From: an uncultured Collinsella sp.
Lineage (GTDB): Bacteria; Actinomycetota; Coriobacteriia; Coriobacteriales; Coriobacteriaceae
Assembly (NCBI GenBank): GCA_902489965.1
Contig: CABUCA010000019.1
Location: 1 to 29,581, forward strand
Direction: 5' to 3'
DNA: 29,581 nucleotides
Position numbers and translations under genes: made by a program. Shown here in pieces: positions 14,406 through 21,401 of this stretch (positions are counted from its first letter, which is position 1; each line of letters starts with the position of its first letter). Below the pieces are notes generated by a model. The model did no database searches and was not told the origin of the DNA. It saw only the letters and a list, made by a program, of their open reading frames with translations.

Positions 14406-15371
14406 ATGGAGAACAAGTACGTCTGCTCTGTCGATATCGGCGGAACTAAGATCGCGACTGCCATCATGGAGTACCCGGCTGACGGCAGCGTGCCCCATCC
14501 CGTTTTTGAGGCCGAGGTTCCCACCGAGGCCCAAGAGGGCGGCGAGGCCGTCTTCCAGCGTATCGAGGCGTCCATCAAGGCTGCTCTCGAGGCGAATCCC
14601 GATGTCGAGGTCCTTGGCGTCGGTATCGGTGCCGCCGGCGTTGTCGATCCCAAGACGGGCGCCATCGCGTATGCCAACGAGATCATGCCCGGCTGGTCCG
14701 GCGTTCAGTTGGGGCCGCGCCTGCGCGAGGACCTCGGTCTTCCCGTTGCCGTTGTAGGCGACGTGCAGGCTCATGCTCTGGGCGAGGCCCACTGGGGCGT
14801 CGGCAAGGGCAAGTTCTCCGTCTTGTGTCTTGGCATCGGTACGGGCATCGGCGGCGCATATGTCGAGAACGGCCGCGTGATGCAGGGCTTCCATGGTGCT
14901 GCTGGCCATATGGGCCACATCGAGTGCTCGGCTGCCGCCGGTATTCCCTGCGCCTGCGGGCGTTCCGGACATCTGGAGTCGGTTGCTTCGGGCACTTCCA
15001 TTGGTCGTATGTACGATGAGCGCTTTGGTCGCGTCGACCCCAGCCGTCCTTCGGTCGGTCGCGATGTGAACGACCTGTGCCGTGCGGGCGACGCAAAGGC
15101 GACCGAGGTCATCCATGACGCCGGCTTTGCGCTGGGGGCCAGCTTGGGCTCGCTCGCTAACATCCTGGACCCTGAGGTCATCGTGCTTTCGGGCGGCGTG
15201 ATTCACCAAGGTCCCGATTGGCGTTCGCAGACGTGGAAGGATTCGGTGCACGAGGGCTATGCCAGCCAGGCGCTCGATCCGCTTCAGGACACGCCGATCC
15301 TCATCGGTTCTCTGGAGGGCGATGCTCCGCTCATCGGTGCCGCTGAGCATCTTCTTGCCTCGTTGAAGTAA
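14406..15371 (+). CDS. nanK: ROK-family sugar kinase, probable N-acetylmannosamine kinase
   Basis: A 321-residue ROK-family kinase that would phosphorylate ManNAc at C6 using ATP. Features: N-terminal phosphate-binding motif VDIGGTKIATA (residues 9-19), GVGIGAAGVVD near 76, the catalytic Asp in VVGDVQAHALGE near 118, the adenosine-site GIGTGIGGAYV near 145, and the ROK zinc region GHMGHIE...IPCACGRSGHLE near 167-197. The third metal-binding cysteine of the usual GC.E is His here (GHLE), while the two Cys of CACG remain. The ATG has AAGGAG about 9 bases upstream. ROK kinases with glucose, GlcNAc or ManNAc preference look alike, so ManNAc is inferred from nanE next door. A perfect 11-bp hairpin separates it from nanE. 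Confidence 0.83.
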   Translation: MENKYVCSVDIGGTKIATAIMEYPADGSVPHPVFEAEVPTEAQEGGEAVFQRIEASIKAALEANPDVEVLGVGIGAAGVVDPKTGAIAYANEIMPGWSGVQLGPRLREDLGLPVAVVGDVQAHALGEAHWGVGKGKFSVLCLGIGTGIGGAYVENGRVMQGFHGAAGHMGHIECSAAAGIPCACGRSGHLESVASGTSIGRMYDERFGRVDPSRPSVGRDVNDLCRAGDAKATEVIHDAGFALGASLGSLANILDPEVIVLSGGVIHQGPDWRSQTWKDSVHEGYASQALDPLQDTPILIGSLEGDAPLIGAAEHLLASLK

Positions 15372-15387
15372 ACGTATCTTCTGTAGG

Positions 15388-15418
15388 AGCCTCCCGAGAT
15401 AACACGCCTCGGGAGGCT
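15388..15418 (+). other. Intercistronic hairpin between nanK and nanE
   Basis: AGCCTCCCGAG (15388-15398) and CTCGGGAGGCT (15408-15418) are perfectly complementary over 11 bp with a 9-nt loop. GTTCTG follows, with no T-run. It is likely a partial terminator or RNA-stability element within the operon. Confidence 0.6.
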
Positions 15419-15441
15419 GTTCTGAGAAAGGTTGCAGCCTT

Positions 15442-16128
15442 ATGACCGTCGATCCTTTGATTCAATCCCTGAAGGGTAAGCTCGTCGTGAGCGTTCAGGC
15501 GTATATGGGCGAGCCGCTTCGTACGCCAGAGACCATGGCTCAAATGTCTCGTGCTTGCGAGCTCGGCGGCGCCGCCGCCATTCGCTGCCAGGGCCTTGCC
15601 GACATCGCCGCCATTAAGGGCCGCTGCGAGGTCCCCGTCATCGGCTTGTGGAAGGATGGACACGAGGGCGTCTACATCACGCCGACGCTGCGTCATGCTC
15701 GCGCCTGCGTTGCCGCCGGTGCCGATATCGTGGCGATCGACGCCACCGATCGTCCGCGTCCCGATGGCAAGACCGTCGAAGATACTTTCCGTCCGCTGCA
15801 CGAGGAGGGCGTGCTCCTGATGGCCGACTGTGCCACCATCGAGGATATTCGTCGTGCTGTCGACATGGGCTTCGACCTGGTGTCCACCACGCTGTCTCAT
15901 GGTGTTGCCGCCATCGACTGCACCATGGCCGATGGCCCCGATCTGCCGCTCCTGCGTCAGGCGACCGAGGAATTCCCCGGCCTTCCCATCATTTGCGAGG
16001 GTCGCGTGCATACGCCCGAGGAGGCTCGCGCCGCGATCGATGCTGGCGCCTGGGCCGTTGTCGTCGGCACCGCCATCACGCACCCCACGAGTATTACGAG
16101 TTGGTTCAAGGCTGCGCTTGAGGCGTAA
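15442..16128 (+). CDS. nanE: N-acetylmannosamine-6-phosphate 2-epimerase
   Basis: A 228-residue TIM-barrel epimerase converting ManNAc-6-phosphate to GlcNAc-6-phosphate, the step that links sialic acid to amino-sugar catabolism. Family motifs: LVVSVQAYMGEPL (14-26), GGAAAIRCQ (42-50), VIGLWKDG with the catalytic Lys71, VYITPTL, IVAIDATDRPRPDG, LMADCATIEDI, LVSTTLSHG, and IICEGRVHTPEEA carrying the catalytic Glu, followed by the phosphate-binding AWAVVVGTAIT. Length is normal. AAAGG lies 10 bases before the ATG. It is the strongest single marker that this operon handles sialic acid/ManNAc, and it is the last gene of the island; a GC-rich terminator-like hairpin follows before rapZ. Confidence 0.95.
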   Translation: MTVDPLIQSLKGKLVVSVQAYMGEPLRTPETMAQMSRACELGGAAAIRCQGLADIAAIKGRCEVPVIGLWKDGHEGVYITPTLRHARACVAAGADIVAIDATDRPRPDGKTVEDTFRPLHEEGVLLMADCATIEDIRRAVDMGFDLVSTTLSHGVAAIDCTMADGPDLPLLRQATEEFPGLPIICEGRVHTPEEARAAIDAGAWAVVVGTAITHPTSITSWFKAALEA

Positions 16129-16155
16129 GACAGGCCTCGTATCCGCTCGGGGCGG

Positions 16156-16161
16156 TATACT
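16156..16161 (+). promoter_or_regulatory. Candidate -10 element upstream of rapZ
   Basis: TATACT at 16156-16161 lies in the 101-bp gap between nanE and rapZ; no good -35 is visible. If used, the transcript would pass through the hairpin at 16180-16209 before reaching rapZ, making that hairpin a leader attenuator. Confidence 0.25.
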
Positions 16162-16179
16162 CAATATAGGCAATTGACC

Positions 16180-16216
16180 GCGCGGGATCCGGGTTGCTGG
16201 GTCCCGCGCTTGTTTT
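16180..16216 (+). terminator. Terminator-like hairpin ending the sialic-acid operon
   Basis: GCGCGGGATCC (16180-16190) pairs with GGGTCCCGCGC (16199-16209) over 11 bp (one G-U) with an 8-nt loop, followed by TTGTTTT. It sits 13 bases before the rapZ ATG and probably ends nan-operon transcription while leaving the rapZ ribosome site GGGAGG free. Confidence 0.65.
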
Positions 16217-16229
16217 CGGGAGGCAACAC

Positions 16230-17150
16230 ATGCAAAAGGGAGATGCCATGGATGCGGCGGAGCGCTCGGAGCGCATCCCCGATATCGTCATCATCACCGG
16301 AATGTCCGGATCAGGCCGCACACAGGCCATGCACGTGTTCGAGGACATGGGCTATTTTTGCATCGATAACCTGCCTCCGCGTCTCATCGCCCAGCTTGCC
16401 GAGCTCGTCGGCATCAATACGGGCGTGGGCAGGCATCTCGCCGTCACCTGCGATTTGCGTAGCCAGGGACTGTTTGACGAGTTGCTCGATGCGGTCGCCG
16501 CTCTCGAAGAGCGCGAGATGAGCTGCGACATCGTGTTCCTGGAGGCTTCTGACGAGGTGCTGATTCGTCGCTACAGCGAAAATCGCCGCCGTCATCCCAT
16601 TGCCAAGCCGGGGGAGACTACGGCCGATGCCATTCAGCGCGAGCGCCTTCAGCTGCAGGGCGTGCGCGACCGAGCCGATATGATTATCGACACGAGCCGT
16701 CTGCGCACCTCTGCGCTGCGCAACAAGCTGCGTATGGCATTTTCCGAGCTGTCCGACCAGCAGCTTATGGATGTCCACGTGTTCTCGTTTGGCTTTAAGC
16801 ACGGCATGCCCGTCGAAGCGGATATTATGATCGACGTCCGCTTCCTGCCCAATCCGTTCTACGATCCCGAGATGCGCACGATGACCGGTCTCGATAAAAA
16901 GGTCTCCGATTTTGTTCTGGACCATCCCAAGACGCAGGAGTTTTGGAAGGCTTGGACACAGCTGCTCGATACGGTCATGCCCGGTTATATCGCGGAGGGT
17001 AAGCCGCAGCTTTCTATCGCCATCGGCTGCACGGGCGGCCAGCACCGCAGCGTTGCCATTGCCGAGGCCACGGCCCGTTACCTGGAAGGCGCTCAGTATC
17101 ATGTGAGCATCTCCCACCGCGACCTGTCGCGCGCCAACACGAAGGCATAG
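16230..17150 (+). CDS. rapZ: RapZ/YvcJ-family nucleotide-binding protein
   Basis: A 306-residue P-loop protein of the RapZ (YvcJ) family. In E. coli RapZ is an RNA-binding adaptor controlling GlcN6P synthase mRNA via small RNAs; the role in Gram-positives is less clear. Motifs: ITGMSGSGRTQA (P-loop, with Arg in place of the canonical Lys, as is usual in actinobacterial members), FEDMGYFCIDNLPP, FLEASDEVLIRRYSENRRRHP, the C-terminal VFSFGFKHGMP and DVRFLPNPFY, and IGCTGGQHRSVAIAE. Start chosen at ATG 16230, six bases after GGGAGG; ATG 16248, preceded by AAGGGAG, is an equally readable alternative. It is followed six bases later by whiA. In many Gram-positive genomes a yvcK gene lies between the two; here it does not. 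Confidence 0.92.
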   Translation: MQKGDAMDAAERSERIPDIVIITGMSGSGRTQAMHVFEDMGYFCIDNLPPRLIAQLAELVGINTGVGRHLAVTCDLRSQGLFDELLDAVAALEEREMSCDIVFLEASDEVLIRRYSENRRRHPIAKPGETTADAIQRERLQLQGVRDRADMIIDTSRLRTSALRNKLRMAFSELSDQQLMDVHVFSFGFKHGMPVEADIMIDVRFLPNPFYDPEMRTMTGLDKKVSDFVLDHPKTQEFWKAWTQLLDTVMPGYIAEGKPQLSIAIGCTGGQHRSVAIAEATARYLEGAQYHVSISHRDLSRANTKA

Positions 17151-17156
17151 GCCTGC

Positions 17157-18086
17157 ATGTCGTTTACCGCTGAGGTGCGCGACGAGCTTGCGCGCTGCGA
17201 ACCCGAATGTGAATACTGCGACTTGTCGACGCTTGCCGCCCTCACGCGCGTGAGCGGTACGCTCTCGCTTACCGGCTCTGGGCGGTATCGTTTGACGGTT
17301 GCGACTGAGACGGGAGCCGTCGCGCGCACGATGATCACGCTGACGCATCGTATCCTTAAGCTCAAAACGGAGTTCACCGTCCGTAAATCTGTATTGCATA
17401 AGGTTCGAAACTACCTCATCACCTTGCCTGATCAGCCAGACCTGGATAAGGCCTTGGTTCTGCTGGGTATCCTCGAACGTAGGGGAGGACTTGTCGCCGG
17501 CGTACCCCGACATATCGTTGCCCGTCCTTGCTGTAGACTTGCCTATATCCGCGGCGCGCTCATCGCGGGCGGCTTCGTGGCCGATCCACGCGGCGATTTT
17601 CATTTGGAGATTGCTGTGCAGGGCGAGCAATATGCCAAGGGGCTTTGCGATCTGTTGGAGCAGATTGGGGTCCATGCTCGTGTTAATGCACGGCGGGGGT
17701 CATATGCCGTGTACATTAAGAGCGCCGAGGAAATCGAGCATCTATTAAAGCTGATTGGCGCCAAGCGCAGCGTTGCCGAGATTGAGGAGGCGCGCGCGGT
17801 CAAGTTGGTTAAGAACGATGTGAACCGTCGCGTGAACGCCGAGCTCGCCAACCAGACCAGAAGCGCCGGTGCCGCCCAACATCAGCTTGCGCTTATCGAT
17901 GAGCTCGAGCAGCGTGGCCTTCGTGATGCGCTTCCGGATGCCTTGGCGGTCTTTTGCGACCTGCGCGAGCGCTATCCCGATCTGTCGCTGCGTGATTTGG
18001 GGGAGATGGCTGACCCTCCCTTGTCGAAGTCAGCCCTCTACCATCGTGTTTTACGGCTTGAAAAGCTCATTGAAGCAAACAGGTAG
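17157..18086 (+). CDS. whiA: WhiA-family DNA-binding protein
   Basis: A 309-residue WhiA (YvcL) protein: an N-terminal region related to LAGLIDADG homing endonucleases without nuclease function, and a C-terminal helix-turn-helix. Visible: MSFTAEVRDELAR at the start, CCRLAYIRGALIAGGFVADP (residues ~123-142, the degenerate LAGLIDADG core), AVYIKSAEEIEHLLKLIGA near 183, and the HTH segment LSLRDLGEMADPPLSKSALYHRVLRLEKL near the end. In Streptomyces WhiA controls sporulation; in non-sporulating Gram-positives it is linked to cell division and chromosome segregation. The ATG lies six bases after the rapZ stop. It contains TTA and CTA codons that most neighbours avoid, consistent with low expression. 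Confidence 0.94.
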   Translation: MSFTAEVRDELARCEPECEYCDLSTLAALTRVSGTLSLTGSGRYRLTVATETGAVARTMITLTHRILKLKTEFTVRKSVLHKVRNYLITLPDQPDLDKALVLLGILERRGGLVAGVPRHIVARPCCRLAYIRGALIAGGFVADPRGDFHLEIAVQGEQYAKGLCDLLEQIGVHARVNARRGSYAVYIKSAEEIEHLLKLIGAKRSVAEIEEARAVKLVKNDVNRRVNAELANQTRSAGAAQHQLALIDELEQRGLRDALPDALAVFCDLRERYPDLSLRDLGEMADPPLSKSALYHRVLRLEKLIEANR

Positions 18087-18131
18087 TTTGAAGTAACGAC
18101 TTATATATGGATTTAGCTGCTATTTTAGTAT

Positions 18132-18145
18132 TTAAAACGTTTTAA
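18132..18145 (+). promoter_or_regulatory. 14-bp perfect palindrome upstream of gap, candidate operator
   Basis: TTAAAACGTTTTAA is a perfect palindrome with a central CG, 148 bp before the gap start and about 33 bp upstream of the candidate -35. LacI-family regulators typically bind CG-centred palindromes of this form. AAAACGTT cores also occur upstream of the sialic-acid operon (5496-5503) and oppA (23544-23551). Confidence 0.45.
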
Positions 18146-18177
18146 CGTAAATTTGATTTTCAATTTCGAGCATTCTC

Positions 18178-18207
18178 GTGAAATTCAAGTCAAAAAAAAG
18201 GTATATT
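18178..18207 (+). promoter_or_regulatory. Candidate gap promoter
   Basis: GTGAAA (18178-18183), an 18-bp A-rich spacer and TATATT (18202-18207) give a plausible promoter within an AT-rich stretch that contrasts with the GC-rich genes. The start would be near 18214, giving a leader of about 65 nt ending in the strong ribosome site AAAGGAG (18268-18274). Confidence 0.45.
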
Positions 18208-18279
18208 AGGCGAGTGGTTAGTTTGTGGGCCTCAACGGCGGGCGCTGTAGCTCGCGGGGGCCTTACGAAAGGAGACACA

Positions 18280-19305
18280 ATGGCAGTAAAGGTTGCTATT
18301 AACGGCTTCGGTCGCATCGGTCGTCTGGCTTTCCGTCAGATGTTCGGTCATGAGGGCTCCGAGATCGTCGCTATCAACGACCTCACCTCTCCCGATATGC
18401 TCGCTTACCTGCTGAAGTACGACTCCACGCAGGGCAACTACGCTCGCGATCACGAGGTCGTTGCTGGCGAGGATTCCATCACCGTTGACGGCAAGGAGAT
18501 CAAGATCTACAAGGAGGCCGACGCCAACAACCTGCCTTGGGGCGACCTCGACGTCGACGTCGTTCTCGAGTGCACCGGCTTCTACACCAGCAAGGCTAAG
18601 GCTCAGGCCCACATCAACGCTGGCGCCAAGAAGGTCGTCATCTCCGCTCCTGCCGGCAGCGATCTGCCCACCATCGTGTACAACGTCAACCATGAGACGC
18701 TGACCGCTGAGGACAACATCATCTCCGCTGCTTCCTGCACCACCAACTGCCTCGCCCCGATGGCCAAGGGTCTGAACGACTTCGCTCCCATCGTGTCCGG
18801 CATCATGACCACCATTCACGCCTGGACTGGCGACCAGATGCCGCTCGACGGCCCGCAGCGCAAGGGCAACAAGCGTCGTAGCCGCGCCTGCGCCGTCAAC
18901 ATCGTCCCCAACACCACCGGTGCTGCTAAGGCTATCGGCCTGGTTCTCCCCGAGCTCAACGGTAAGCTCATCGGTGCCGCCCAGCGCGTCCCGACGCCGA
19001 CCGGCTCCATCACCAACCTCTACGCTGTCGTTGACAAGAAGGTCACCGTCGACGAGGTCAACGCTGCTATGAAGGCCTACGCTGCCACCATCTCCGAGAC
19101 CTTCGGTTACAACGAGGACGACATCGTCTCCACCGACATCATCGGCGAGACCCACGGCTCCATCTTCGACGCCACTCAGACCATGTGCTCTGACCTCGGC
19201 AACGGCCAGACCCTCGTTCAGGTCACCTCTTGGTACGACAACGAGAACTCCTACACCTCTCAGATGGTCCGCACCATCAAGTACTTCGAGAAGTTCGTTG
19301 CTTAA
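18280..19305 (+). CDS. gap: Glyceraldehyde-3-phosphate dehydrogenase
   Basis: A 341-residue type I GAPDH, oxidising and phosphorylating glyceraldehyde-3-phosphate to 1,3-bisphosphoglycerate. NAD-binding INGFGRIGR is at residues 7-15; the Asp of AINDL suggests NAD preference; the catalytic Cys lies in SAASCTTNCLAP near 150-160; and the HAWTGDQM, RSRACAVNIVPNTTGAAKA and SWYDNENSY motifs are intact. The ATG at 18280 is preceded by AAAGGAG; the longer open frame from 18178 covers the leader and is rejected. The S-loop reading PLDGPQRKGNKRRSR resembles forms common in clostridia and lactobacilli. A strong hairpin with a T-run follows, placed before pgk. Codons are highly biased, as expected for an abundant enzyme. 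Confidence 0.97.
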   Translation: MAVKVAINGFGRIGRLAFRQMFGHEGSEIVAINDLTSPDMLAYLLKYDSTQGNYARDHEVVAGEDSITVDGKEIKIYKEADANNLPWGDLDVDVVLECTGFYTSKAKAQAHINAGAKKVVISAPAGSDLPTIVYNVNHETLTAEDNIISAASCTTNCLAPMAKGLNDFAPIVSGIMTTIHAWTGDQMPLDGPQRKGNKRRSRACAVNIVPNTTGAAKAIGLVLPELNGKLIGAAQRVPTPTGSITNLYAVVDKKVTVDEVNAAMKAYAATISETFGYNEDDIVSTDIIGETHGSIFDATQTMCSDLGNGQTLVQVTSWYDNENSYTSQMVRTIKYFEKFVA

Positions 19306-19342
19306 TTTAGCTTTTAGCGAATAGCTCGTTGAGCGTCTAAAG

Positions 19343-19389
19343 AAGGGCGCGGCCTTATAGGGCTTACACCCTAGGGTCGCGCCCTTTTT
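19343..19389 (+). terminator. Rho-independent terminator between gap and pgk
   Basis: AAGGGCGCG (19343-19351) pairs with CGCGCCCTT (19378-19386), enclosing a smaller TAGGG/CCCTA stem, and runs into TTTTT (19385-19389). It lies 38 bases after gap. Partial read-through would give more gap than pgk-tpiA mRNA. Confidence 0.8.
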
Positions 19390-19445
19390 ATAAGAAATCG
19401 TCTGCCGTAATGGGAGGCAGACACGTACGAAAGGTAGAAGCAAAC

Positions 19446-20636
19446 ATGGCCTTTACCAAGAAGACCGTCCGCGACATCGATGTCGACGGCAAGCGCGTTC
19501 TCGTCCGCGTTGACTTTAACGTGCCTATCAAGGATGGCGTCGTTGGCGACACCACCCGTATCAAGGCTGCCCTGCCCACCATCAACTACCTCGTTGAGCA
19601 CAACGCTCGCGTCATCCTCATGAGCCACCTCGGCCGTCCCGAGGGCACCGGCTTCCAGCCCGAGCTGTCCCTCGAGCCCGTCGCCAAGAAGCTCGCTGAG
19701 CTCTCTGGTCTCGACGTTGCCTTTGTCGCCGACACCTACGGCGAGAAGGCTGCCGAGGCTGTCGCTGCCGTCGAGCCGGGCAAGGTTCTCGTTCTCGAGA
19801 ACGTCCGCTTCGATAAGCGTGAGAAGAAGAACGATCCCGAGATCGCCAAGAAGCTCGCTTCCTATGGTGACGTCTTCGTTCTCGATGCCTTCGGCACCGC
19901 TCACCGCGCCCAGGGTTCCGTCGTGGGCCCCGCCGCTTATCTGCCCGCAGTCGCCGGCTTCCTTCTCGAGAAGGAGGTCGACACGCTGACCGGCATCTTC
20001 GCCGAGCCCGAGCGTCCCTTCGTCGCCATCGTCGGTGGTTCCAAGGTTTCCTCCAAGATCGGCGTTCTCGATCACCTCATCGACTCCGCTGACACCCTGA
20101 TCATCGGTGGCGGCATGGCCTACACCTTCTTCCTGGCTCAGGGCCTGTCCGTTGGTCAGTCCCTCAAGGAAGAGGACTGGGTCGAGCGCGCCGGCGAGAT
20201 GCTCAAGAAGGCCGAGGAGAAGGGCGTCAAGATCCTGCTCCCCATCGACAACCGCGTTGCCGATCACTTTGGCGAGGACGCTGTCCCCGAGGTTGTCGCT
20301 TCCGACGCTATCCCCGACGATCGTGAGGGCATGGACATCGGCCCCAAGACCGAGGAGCTCTACGCCGAGGCCGTCAAGGGCGCCAAGACCGTGTTCTGGA
20401 ATGGCCCCATGGGCGTCTTCGAGTTCGACAACTTTGCTCACGGCACCCAGGCTATCGCCGAGGCTGTCGCCGAGGCCGACTGCACCTCGATCATCGGCGG
20501 TGGCGACTCTGTCGCAGCTGTCAACAAGTTCAACCTGGCCGACAAGATGAGCTGGATCTCCACCGGTGGTGGCGCTTCCATGGAGCTCGTCGAGGGTAAG
20601 GCCCTGCCCGGAGTGGAGGCGCTTCTCGATGCCTAA
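19446..20636 (+). CDS. pgk: Phosphoglycerate kinase
   Basis: A 396-residue PGK transferring phosphate from 1,3-bisphosphoglycerate to ADP. Motifs: VLVRVDFNVPIKDG (~19-32), MSHLGRPEG (~60), LVLENVRFDKREKKND (~109), DAFGTAHRAQ (~152), IVGGSKVSSKIGVLDHLI (~193), WNGPMGVFE (~318) and the nucleotide-site IIGGGDSVAAVN (~347). The start is the ATG at 19446, preceded by GAAAGG 11 bases away; the longer frame from 19410 includes this ribosome site. Length is normal. Its 3' end overlaps tpiA by 8 bases, so the two are translationally coupled. No clear separate promoter is visible in the 56 bp after the gap terminator, so read-through from gap is likely. Confidence 0.97.
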   Translation: MAFTKKTVRDIDVDGKRVLVRVDFNVPIKDGVVGDTTRIKAALPTINYLVEHNARVILMSHLGRPEGTGFQPELSLEPVAKKLAELSGLDVAFVADTYGEKAAEAVAAVEPGKVLVLENVRFDKREKKNDPEIAKKLASYGDVFVLDAFGTAHRAQGSVVGPAAYLPAVAGFLLEKEVDTLTGIFAEPERPFVAIVGGSKVSSKIGVLDHLIDSADTLIIGGGMAYTFFLAQGLSVGQSLKEEDWVERAGEMLKKAEEKGVKILLPIDNRVADHFGEDAVPEVVASDAIPDDREGMDIGPKTEELYAEAVKGAKTVFWNGPMGVFEFDNFAHGTQAIAEAVAEADCTSIIGGGDSVAAVNKFNLADKMSWISTGGGASMELVEGKALPGVEALLDA

Positions 20637-21396
20637 TCGCACCCTTCTTATCGCTGGTAACTGGAAGATGAACAACGACGTCGCCGAGGCCGCCAAGCTC
20701 GCCGACGAGCTGGCTCAGGCTCTGCCCGAGGTTCCGGCTGGCGTCGAGGTGCTCGTCTGCCCTCCGACCATCGACATCACCACGGTTCATGACCGCATTC
20801 AGGCTGCCCCCATCGCCCTCGGTGCACAGAACGTGTACTGGGAGGCCAAGGGTGCCTTCACCGGTGAGTCCTCTTGCGACATGCTCAAGTCCGCTGGCTG
20901 CACCTACTGCATCATCGGTCACTCCGAGCGTCGTGATTACTTCCACGAGACCGATGAGGATCAGAACAAGAAGGCCAAGGCCCTCGTTGCCGCCGGTCTT
21001 GTTCCCGTCTTCTGCTGCGGCGAGTCCCTCGAGGTCCGCGAGGCTGGCACCTATGTCGAGCACGTCGTGAACCAGGTCAAGGCTGGCCTTGCTGGTCTTG
21101 AGATCACCTGCCCCAAGCAGGTCGTTGTCGCCTACGAGCCCATCTGGGCCATCGGCACCGGCAAGACCGCTACCGCCGAGGACGCTCAGGAGGTCTGCGG
21201 CGCTATCCGTGAGACCCTCAAGGAGATGTTCGGCGAGGAGCTCGCTAACGGCATCCGCGTTCTCTATGGTGGCTCTGCCAAGCCCGGCAACATTGCCGAG
21301 CTCGTCGCCAAGCCCGACGTTGACGGCGCCCTCGTGGGCGGCGCTTCGCTCAAGGCTGCCGACTTCGCCTCTATGGTCGTCAAGGCAGGCGAGTAG
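20629..21396 (+). CDS. tpiA: Triosephosphate isomerase
   Basis: A 255-residue TIM-barrel enzyme interconverting dihydroxyacetone phosphate and glyceraldehyde-3-phosphate. The catalytic residues are in place: Asn/Lys in AGNWKMN (residues 9-15), His in IIGHSERRDYF near 100, Glu in AYEPIWAIGTGKTA near 170, plus the phosphate loops YGGSAKPGN and GALVGGASL. The start ATG at 20629 overlaps the last codons of pgk and has GGAGTGGAGG (20610-20619) as ribosome site; the longer open frame from 20566 lies inside pgk. Only five bases separate it from gpmI. Confidence 0.97.
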   Translation: MPNRTLLIAGNWKMNNDVAEAAKLADELAQALPEVPAGVEVLVCPPTIDITTVHDRIQAAPIALGAQNVYWEAKGAFTGESSCDMLKSAGCTYCIIGHSERRDYFHETDEDQNKKAKALVAAGLVPVFCCGESLEVREAGTYVEHVVNQVKAGLAGLEITCPKQVVVAYEPIWAIGTGKTATAEDAQEVCGAIRETLKEMFGEELANGIRVLYGGSAKPGNIAELVAKPDVDGALVGGASLKAADFASMVVKAGE

Positions 21397-21401
21397 GACA
21401 T

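Noticed and set aside
5403..16216. Recent mobile element carrying the sialic-acid genes
   Set aside because: No integrase, transposase, tRNA or flanking direct repeats seen, and composition and codon use match the surrounding core genes.
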